Shown here: positions 57,101 through 64,000 of the stretch, piece after piece
Position numbering within the stretch: position 1 is the stretch's first letter
Layout: every line of letters starts with the position of its first letter
From: Spongilla lacustris
Taxonomy: Eukaryota; Porifera; Demospongiae; Spongillida; Spongillidae
NCBI GenBank assembly: GCA_949361645.1
Contig: OX442415.1
Location: 29,663,128-29,727,127, forward strand
Reading direction: 5' to 3'
Length of the DNA: 64,000 nucleotides
Notes under the pieces: generated by a model
Told to the model about the DNA's origin: nothing
The model's input: only the letters and a program-made list of their open reading frames with translations
Database searches by the model: none
Made by a program: the position numbers and the translations under genes

Positions 57101-57839
57101 CCAGTTCTGACCACTCTGATGACACCAAGGTAGAGCTGTCCTTACTAAAGAAGGCGCTTCTTCAAGGGGATAAGAGTGTTGTTGATGTGAGCTGCCACAA
57201 GCATGTAGTGATGGAAGAATGGCTGAAGATAGAGCCATGTCTGCCATACCTTGTTGGAGGTGAGGCTATGGGGAGGTGTGGCTACATGTAAGTAACCTCT
57301 CCCTTCCCTTGCAGTGTCTACTTCTGAGGTCCCCTCCTCTCCCCCCCAGCTGTTGTCAGAGCTGTTGGGCCAAGCAGTACCACAGTTGGAAGGTCAGTGT
57401 ATGTAAAAGCAGTTGATGAATTGGATGTTGTGGTAATACATCAGATATCTTTTAAGTTATCACATATGGTACATTGGTATTGGCTACATAATATGGGATA
57501 TATGTGCATATTGTATGGGGGGAGTATATGTGCATATTGTGTATAGGGGAGGGGCCACATTATTACTCTCATGTACACCTCCCACCAGACACACCCACCA
57601 TGTCTGAATTGTCTGAGAAGCTAAACATACCTGTACAGGTTGGAGCAAAGTATTCTACCTTTGGTGTATCTCTGCTGGAAGAAACAAATGCAGCCATTGT
57701 TGAAGCATTTGAGGAGGAGTACAGAGGGAATGCTAAACAGATCAACATGGCGATACTCCAGCAATGGCTTCAGGGAAAGGGTGTGAAGCCAGTGACCTGG
57801 TCAACTCTGGTGTCTGTGCTACAAAAGATTGGAATGTGA
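49956..57839 (+). CDS. Ankyrin-Roc-COR-Death domain protein
   Basis: Eleven exons: 49956-50054, 50877-50975, 51283-51381, 52214-52312, 52693-52791, 53100-53204, 54095-54346, 54439-54489, 55594-57259, 57315-57392, 57589-57839. Phases agree throughout and give about 965 residues; the first visible Met is at 49965, and a 5' exon may be missing. Exons 1-6 are one ankyrin repeat each (99 bp, phase 0; exon 6 is 105). Exon 7 holds the last ankyrin repeats and the Roc P-loop LCGNSGAGKNMLTQ. Exon 9 continues Roc (IPHQVDS, YDLVRHQQYF, VVVGTHAD-like VGTHADLL) and COR. The last exon is a Death domain (GAKYSTFGVSLL, LQQWLQGKGVKPVTWSTLV). The architecture resembles DAPK1 without its kinase. P-loop Asn and the missing DxxG Gly suggest weak or no GTP cycling. 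The intron after exon 1 uses GC-AG. Likely a cytosolic signalling or cell-death adaptor. Confidence 0.88.
51112..51172 (+). repeat. GT microsatellite
   Basis: About 30 uninterrupted GT units in the intron between exons 2 and 3 of the ankyrin-Roc-COR-Death gene. Confidence 0.97.
56773..56954 (+). repeat. Internal duplication within the COR region
   Basis: The coding sequence for KWLSETGVT, then an I-E/V-M-E/DE motif, occurs twice (about 56788-56838 and 56897-56946), separated by a 20-codon insert with HHFHCNPGCDVWSRG. It keeps the frame. The paralogous fragment at 63.8 kb has only one copy. Confidence 0.85.
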
Positions 57840-57913
57840 TGGTTGAACACAGTGATACAATAGAAATGTACTTTTAGAACGAATGAGTTGTGTACATCAT
57901 TAATACTGGTTCT

Positions 57914-58030
57914 GATGATGTGAGGTCTGATCAGTGGTGATGTGAGGTCTGATCAGTGGTGATGTGAGGCCTGATCAGTGGTGATGTGAGGACTGATCAG
58001 TGGTGATGTGAGGTCTGATCAGTGGTGATG
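57914..58030 (+). repeat. 22-bp minisatellite in the 3' UTR
   Basis: Five units of GATGTGAGGTCTGATCAGTG plus two bases, starting about 80 bases after the stop codon of the ankyrin-Roc-COR-Death gene. Unrelated in sequence to the GGTGACCATGAGTGG family. Confidence 0.92.
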
Positions 58031-58166
58031 AGGGACAGATGTGTACATGTGGCATCACTATTCCCTGGTGACCTGTGGAGATGATTACTTATACCGATGT
58101 TGGTATTAAAAAACTGAACACACATCTGTGTGTTGACTGTGTTTTAAGTGTGCCTGCAGACCACAG

Positions 58167-58172
58167 AATAAA
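58167..58172 (+). terminator. Candidate polyadenylation signal
   Basis: AATAAA, 328 bases after the stop codon of the ankyrin-Roc-COR-Death gene. It is the first canonical hexamer I see downstream. Confidence 0.5.
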
Positions 58173-58179
58173 AATGTCA

Positions 58180-59150
58180 GCTGAGTTCCAGGGGAGGATG
58201 TATTGCTTTTCCAACTGAGGAAAAAGAGCAGCTTGGGATGCCATGCCATATATCACATCACAAATCAGTAGTAGAATTGTGTTGGCTGATGCATTCGCCA
58301 TTACATGTAGTCAGTGTAGCGAACTTTGGCATTTGATTTGTCTTTACATTTATATTGGTGACAAAAATGGGCATTTGGAATCCTCTGCATGGGTTTACAT
58401 CAGTTCAAACCACATAGCTCTCCAGTAATGAGGACTGAGTGGGATAGAGCCCCAAGTTGTTATTTGGGACAACTGGCAGCCAAGCAGAGGCATGTGGAGC
58501 AGGCAGTACATCTGCCTTTGTCTTGTGGAAGAGTGACAGGGACAAAAACTTGTCATGAAAGAGCAGCAGAAGGATGGTATACATTGAGAAGATTTTTATT
58601 GTCAGAAGAAATAAGTACACAACACCGACAAATTATTTATACACTAGTTTGCCCAGGGCAGCTTTGTTCAGTATAGAGTCGAATTGGTCACCTGTTTGCA
58701 TGTTCACTGTCTTGTTTTGTTTTTCAGGGCCACTATAATCAACGCCAATCCTTATGGAATTTCTACTTTCCAAACTGCTCAGTCAATGTTAAGCTCTAAT
58801 TCTATTAAATAACAATGTGTGACTTATACACGTAAGCATAAGTAATCATTGTGCACCTATTTTTCACACCTTATAAGGTAGCATCATTATGTGATCACTT
58901 TAATACTGTAGGCCAGAAGAATTTGCTGTTTAATGGTGCACATGTACAGTACATGTACTGATGTACAGCAAAAAGGCAACATTTTCTATAGAATACCAAA
59001 CAATTAAGCAGTCATTCAACAATGTTTTTTAAGAGCTGGTATCATTTAATTAAGCAGCTGCAGCTTACTTAATTAATCAAGCAGAGGGGGGGGGACAAGC
59101 CAGTGTATAGGCACAATGTCTGTCTGTGAAGTGTAACTGTGAAGTGTACA
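58180..59150. other. Unassigned DNA
   Basis: No gene or notable repeat. Contains an ACATGTACAGTACATGT palindromic word at about 58940 and a G run near 59088. Confidence 0.4.
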
Positions 59151-59152
59151 TG

Positions 59153-59984
59153 CATTTGCCATGCAATTAATACTACATGTCTATAAGGTGCTACATGGTG
59201 TATACACTTGAATGGGCTATGTAGTCTATGCCTCCATTGTGCATACTGTATTAAACGAAGGCTGGTATTGCAAAATTAATTTTCATTATAAAAAGTATAG
59301 CCAATTCCTTAGGATTGAAGCATCGCAAACGTTTTTGCACAAAATTGCGAGACTTAAAAATTGCAAACGTTTTAAATCTGCTGGGGCAATGCACAAATTA
59401 CATGCACATGCATTATGATGCATAGCATATGGCAGCCCACACTATAGATATTTGAAAGCAAATGTGGTTAATGTCCACTTGGTAAAGGAAGGGAGAAGTA
59501 TGTCATGCACTTTTTAATGTTTTCGGACCCCCTCCCCCCCTCCCCTTGGTCACAATGTGTCACAACATAGATAACACCCCTTAACCCTTCTTAAACACAT
59601 GTACTCACATGCAAATAGGCCCAGCATGCAGGTACATTAATATTTAAGTACTAAGAGGTAAAGAAGATCAGGACTCATCCCCCTCCCATGGTCAGTGAAG
59701 CTAAATGATAGCTCCTCTGTAAGAATACAAATCTTCTGGGGGGTCTTTACCATCCGTATTGAGTGATTTTTGGACCACAAGCTAAGCAGAGCGCCTTTGT
59801 TACTGCTCGGCTCGAACTTCTCAGTTAAGCAAAGCTGGCATCAGTTTGGCTAGGCAAGTCACCTTCTTGCTTCATATTCTTCCAGAGTTCCACGACAGTT
59901 TTCTGACATTCTTGCTTGCTTTTGTAGGATTCGCCTTCACATATGATTTGAACAATGACACCAATAGCTTTTCCTTATTCATGG
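59153..59984 (+). repeat. Segmental repeat X, copy 2
   Basis: Direct relative of 40395-41290, diverged by substitutions and small indels. It ends with ATTCATGGTAAGTTTTC, which again resembles an exon end and donor. Confidence 0.8.
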
Positions 59985-60720
59985 TAAGTTTTCTTAAACA
60001 CTTTTGACATCACACATGAAATAACCCCCCATCCCCCACGTCATATCAAGTCACACCATTTAGCACCCACTCCCCCTCTAAGTGTATGACGTTTGGTTCA
60101 TACAAAGCATAATAAATCTGGCCAATGCCGAAATTGCAAAAGTTTTATAAGCTGCTGGGGCAATGCACAATGCAAGAGCTATACTTTATGCACATGCATA
60201 GCATACGGCAGCTCACACCATAGATATATGAAAGCAAATGGGGTCAATGTCTTCCTCAACTACATAGTCCTATTTACTACTTGCATGCTATAAAGGAAGG
60301 CTGCATGCCACCACATTTTCATTATTTGAGCCAATGCTACGGATTTTTTTTGCAATCGAATACTAGACTTCAGAATAGCAAAAGTTGCACAGTGCAAGAA
60401 CTGCATGCACGTGCGTAGCATAAGGCAGCCCACACTATACTAGTCTATATGTATATGAAAACAAATGTGGTTAAAGCCTTTTCTACTACATAGTCCTATT
60501 TACTACGTGGTAAAGGAAGGCCGGTACAATCATCATTATTTGGTTCATGTACAGAATCCTTAGGATTGAAGCATCGCAAATTTTTTGCACAAAATTGCAA
60601 GTCAAAAGTTGCAAAGCTGCTGGGGCAATGCACAAATGCATGCATGAACTACATGCATGCATGTACATGTATGTGCGTAGCATACGGCAGCCCACACTAT
60701 AGAGAAATATGTGGTTAAAG
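59250..60720 (+). repeat. Tandem copies of a 190-230-bp sub-unit of repeat X
   Basis: Blocks near 59250-59480, 60100-60250, 60340-60470 and 60510-60720 share GCTGGGGCAATGCACAA, CATGCACATGCATAGCATA, GGCAGCCCACACTATAG and GGTTAA...TCTTC in order. Confidence 0.75.
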
Positions 60721-60811
60721 TCTTCAATCAATAATTGTCGAAATGAAGCTTGACTCTGATTGTGAAGCAACTGTCACAGAATATATATTTTTTGTTTAAA
60801 TTAAATCATAA

Positions 60812-61333
60812 TGTTACAAAGTATGAGGAGGTTTTCAGGATGCCCAAAGGGTGCTTTAACTACCCAGGCGTTTTGTGTTGGTCTGCAGGAAAGAACATCA
60901 AAAATGCTTATATAGATATGCATTTATATTTCAACCTAGTAGATTCACTTGGATTCTGTATAGGCAAATAGCAATTGATTTGGAGTGACATGTTATGCCA
61001 CTTGGAGTGAAATTCAGCCATCTGTTATAATTATGAATTAATTCATTGCAATGTGACTACTCAATTTATTGCACACCCCATTCTTCGAGCAGCTAAGCAG
61101 TAATTGAAAATCCATTGAAGACTTGACAAATCATTCTATTTCTATTGTTGTATCTCTGTAATCAGATGTTGCCCACGCCCTGTTCTTTTCATTCATATTT
61201 AATTAGACAGATGTACCTTTATGTACGTGCACGGATTATATGATGCGCATGCGCAAGTGCGCAACCTAATCCTTGCATGAAAACAAACTGCTCATATTTC
61301 TTAGAATGTAGACAAGTTCTTCATCTCAAGAGG
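60812..61333 (+). repeat. Segmental repeat Y, copy 2
   Basis: Inverted relative of 48124-48595. Contains GATGCCCAAAGGGTGCTTTAA, CTACCCAGGCGTTTTGTGTT and TTATTGCACACCCCATTCTTCG. The small open frame at 60750-60971 has no motif. Confidence 0.75.
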
Positions 61334-61794
61334 CTCAGTTAATGTGTATAAAAATGATTTGAGTGAGCATGGTAATTACAACCGTTACAAACACCAAACC
61401 AATGAAAACAGCCAACATTGCAATCGAATACAACATTGGCAAGATTTAAAAGGTTTTGGGCGGAGGGCCCAGATACAGGCGTGCATGCCCCGGGAGCTGG
61501 AGTGTGGTATCCGGACCACGCCCATGATATCCTTCTCAACCACACGTGGCCTCTTCCCATTGGACGATTTTGTATTTGTATCTTATGTCGATCGTCATGC
61601 GTGTGCATGCGTCCTATATATATATATATATTGTATCGTTGCATGCATGCATGTGCATGCGTTATCGAGTTGTTTGTCTTGTCGGCTGGTGACTTTCCGC
61701 GTGCGTTCCTCAGACTTCCAAGGGTCAGAGATGTATTATCTGTATATACATGTATATATCCTGCCAGGGTTCACAGTGAGGATCGAGTCCTAAG

Positions 61795-62750
61795 ATGGCA
61801 TCGCCAACGACCAAAGTTATTCGGAGGATAGTGCAGACTTCGGAAGCTCCAGAAGCCTTGGGACCCTATAGGTAGAACATTACCCCTTGTCGCGTGGCAT
61901 GCAGGCAAGCAACCATCATCACTTGTACACATATGTCACGAAGCCAGGCAGTGATAGTGGACAACACTGTATACCTATCAGGACAGATTGGCATTGTGCC
62001 CGAGGTTAGAAACCTTAATTGCATGTATTCACTAAGATATTTACTGATGCATGTCAGACTGGAGAGCTGGTTGGACCTGGAGTTCAGAAGCAGACGAGGC
62101 AGGTATGTTGGTGGCCTGTATGACGTGTACAACAGGCGTGCATGATGCCCTCACATGTATAATGCCAACAGGTGCTAGACAATATGCGGCATATTCTGGA
62201 AGCAGCTGGATCATCACTCAAGAAGGGTTTGTTCTTTACAGCATCACCACGTGCATATTATTTGCTTTCCATTCACTGAACTATATATATGCACATTCAG
62301 TTGTCAAGACAACGATTATTCTTTCTGACATCAACGACTTTAACGAAGTGAATGAAATATATGGGCAATGTATGTGATAATGGTACATGTAGTGCCATTT
62401 GTCAGTTTAGTTAGGGGCCGGCGTATGTGTTGTCTAATTATTATGCAAGCGTGCTGAAATTCTATAGTGGTCCCTCTGGTGCATTCGATTCCCATAAATG
62501 CATATTTGTCAGCATGCATCATTGTATGTGCACGTATTGATGGTGGCATTGCTTACGTTGATTCGCCCACATGTAAGACTTCACAGAGAAGCATCCGGCA
62601 AGAGCCACTTACCAAGCGGCAGCTCTGCCAAAGGTGTGTGCATGGTGGTGATAATAGGGGAGGGGAGGAGCGTTATCAGTGTTCATTGCATAGGGCGCAA
62701 AGATTGAAGTGGATGCAGTTGCCATCGCTGGAGAACTAGAGGACATGTAG
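61795..62750 (+). CDS. RIDA: RidA family enamine/imine deaminase, complete 7-exon gene
   Basis: Exons 61795-61871, 61944-62004, 62058-62102, 62172-62226, 62301-62369, 62578-62633 and 62694-62750 join in consistent phase to a 139-residue protein (human RIDA has 137). Motifs in order: ALGPYSQAVIVDNTVYLSGQ across exons 1-2, TGELVGPGVQKQTRQ, VLDNMRHILEAAGSSL, TTIILSDINDFNEVNEIYG, KHPARATYQAAALPK and IEVDAVAIAGELEDM. These cover the conserved RidA Tyr (GPYS), Gly (SGQ), catalytic Arg (HPARA) and Glu (IEVDA) positions. RidA hydrolyses reactive 2-aminoacrylate and related imines released by PLP enzymes, protecting metabolism in cytosol or mitochondria. The loop before HPARA is short by about one or two residues depending on the exon 6 acceptor (62577). 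No mitochondrial presequence is evident. Confidence 0.9.
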
Positions 62751-63257
62751 TCATAGCGATACATCTATAGCAAAGCACACTGGGTATATCTGACTGCCAA
62801 ACTGAGATGAACGTGTGAATGTTATACATTTATCATATGTTGAAAACGCGTTCGACTCTCTTAAAAGCTTATTAAGTTAGATGTTATTGCACTTTTGGCC
62901 ATGCATGCAGTTCGCATTGTCGCCAGGTGCAGGTCGTTCCCAGGACAGCTCGCCACTGCATGCTTCAGTGATACCAGCGTCCCCGTATTTTCGCTTAATT
63001 TGCTAGCCATTCTTACCGCCGCCATCTCCATTGGAATTTGGACCGTTTATTGACGGTTACGATTGTATTGTTTCCATCGATCGCCAGCTTCGGCTTCGAC
63101 ACCCGCGGGACTTGCGTACATCGCTGTCAGAGGTGGTCCGCTGAACATCGCTGAGAGCGATGCTTCCTACACGACGAGTATACGTTAAAATGTAACAAAA
63201 TGAAGGTGTGCTATAGGCACGAAAATTCACCTATGACAAATTTTACATTCTGCAATC
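62751..63257. other. Intergenic DNA
   Basis: No feature apart from a CATCGCTG/CAGAG word pair near 63120-63165. Probably RIDA 3' UTR and spacer. Confidence 0.4.
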
Positions 63258-64000
63258 GCGTATTCAAAGGGTTTGATTGTCTGAATTCCTTCACAAAGAG
63301 ATCATCCTTAAGAAGGTCATTATCAATGGTGCTTTTTCTGCAGATCCCTTTCTGACGGAATATGCCCATCTAGTAAGCGGAATAGTGCGCAGATCAGTAC
63401 TTGAAAAGGTATATACACAGAGTACAACATTGAAATGATAACTCAGTTTATGGTCCACTTTGAGTTGTGTCAACCAGTGGACCTATCCCAAGTGGATATA
63501 CAAACATGGCACCTGAAGGCTTATCCAGTCCAGACCTTGGTCCCCTTCTCTACTTCCCAGCTTTTGTCAATGGTTGATAGACCATGCAAGTGGTGCCACT
63601 GAAGGTTCCCAGTGGCAGTTCTGGTTGGTCCATGATTGTCCAAGTCTATATATACCAACCAGTTCTGCACACCACACTTTCATCATGTCCTTCTTCATAG
63701 ACTGCATGCATGCCCATTGAGTTTGCATTAGTCCGTTATGAACTATATAACTTTTTTTAATTACACTGCAAGCCGCCACAGTAGGAGCAGAGACTTAAAG
63801 TGGCTTAGTGAGACAGGGGTGATGAGATGTTCCAGTCCCTCTCCATGGCTATGTCCTCGCCCGATCGACAGGACAGACCCCATGCAAGTACCTATAGAAT
63901 TAGCACACTCTGATGTTTCAGGGATTAAGAAGGCTTGTCATGAATTCTGTCCACATGTAGAGGTGATGGAGATAATCTCCTGTGCTCCTGAAGCCAGCTC
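63258..64000 (+). pseudogene. Decayed COR-domain paralogue, continues past the window
   Basis: Aligns with exon 9 of the ankyrin-Roc-COR-Death gene from AAAGGGTTTGATTGTCT (56262 there) to CCTGAAGCCAGCTC (about 57104 there), with many indels: a large deletion after GATTGTCT, frameshifts near 63395, 63505, 63570 and 63740, and insertions such as TATATATACC at 63646. No single frame survives. The KWLSETGV segment occurs once and fuses directly to DEMFQ, unlike the duplicated form in the intact gene. It runs off the window edge. Confidence 0.85.

Noticed and set aside
61344..61831. Two overlapping plus frames of 137-149 codons upstream of RIDA
   Set aside because: No motif; they run into the RIDA start region in different frames and contain TATATA and GCATGC words typical of spacer.

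Overview
This is eukaryotic genomic DNA, most likely from an early-branching marine invertebrate; a demosponge is my best guess. The grounds are AT-rich intergenic DNA packed with TACATGTA/GCATGCAT words, small phase-consistent exons split by introns of about 40 bp to 1 kb, an ankyrin-Roc-COR-Death gene with a second relic copy (a type I expect to be expanded in sponges), Ty3/gypsy and foldback elements, and many micro- and minisatellites. There are no operons, CRISPR arrays or rRNA genes. The species assignment is inference.

Layout. 0.6-5.1 kb: a 1.42-kb palindrome and a second inverted structure, both carrying pieces of one transposon-associated ORF family and interleaved with two arrays of a 22-bp minisatellite (a third array lies at 10.4 kb). 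8.4-11.4 kb: inverted-repeat elements and a 57-bp tandem array. 13.5-15.2 kb: a roughly 153-bp tandem array whose units look like exons, then a 145-bp array. 15.9-16.2 kb (-): last exon of an LRRC51-like gene. 17.7-18.9 kb (-): a cysteine-rich exon split by a 725-bp terminal-inverted-repeat (TIR) transposon with a 5-bp target-site duplication (TSD). 19.6-23.1 kb (-): six ankyrin exons of one gene, with a nearly perfect 12-bp array in an intron. 23.2-28.07 kb (-): an apparently intact Ty3/gypsy retrotransposon nested in a foldback element. 28.1-29.4 kb: foldback elements and a hairpin. 30.2-32.3 kb: tandem GC-rich DNA and a 1-kb CACT microsatellite. 33.8-34.6 kb: remnant with a RING-like exon. 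37.2-38.6 kb: two TIR elements. 38.6-39.2 kb (-): a small predicted secreted protein made of duplicated exons. 40-48.6 kb and 59-61.3 kb: segmental repeat families, plus an integrase-derived pseudogene at 45 kb. 49.96-57.84 kb (+): an 11-exon ankyrin-Roc-COR-Death gene. 61.8-62.75 kb (+): a complete 7-exon RIDA gene. 63.26-64.0 kb (+): a decayed paralogue of the COR region.

How the genes relate. RIDA and LRRC51 are conserved metazoan genes. The ankyrin-Roc-COR-Death protein is a predicted signalling/cell-death adaptor whose GTPase motifs are degenerate (Asn where Ser/Thr should follow the P-loop Lys; Arg in place of the DxxG Gly), so it may be a pseudo-GTPase. The most novel items are the exon-duplicated secreted gene at 38.6-39.2 kb, whose last codons appear to lie in a transposon terminus, and the split cysteine-rich exon at 17.7-18.9 kb. 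Exon coordinates were derived by hand from reading frame, GT/AG signals and phase. There is no transcript evidence.
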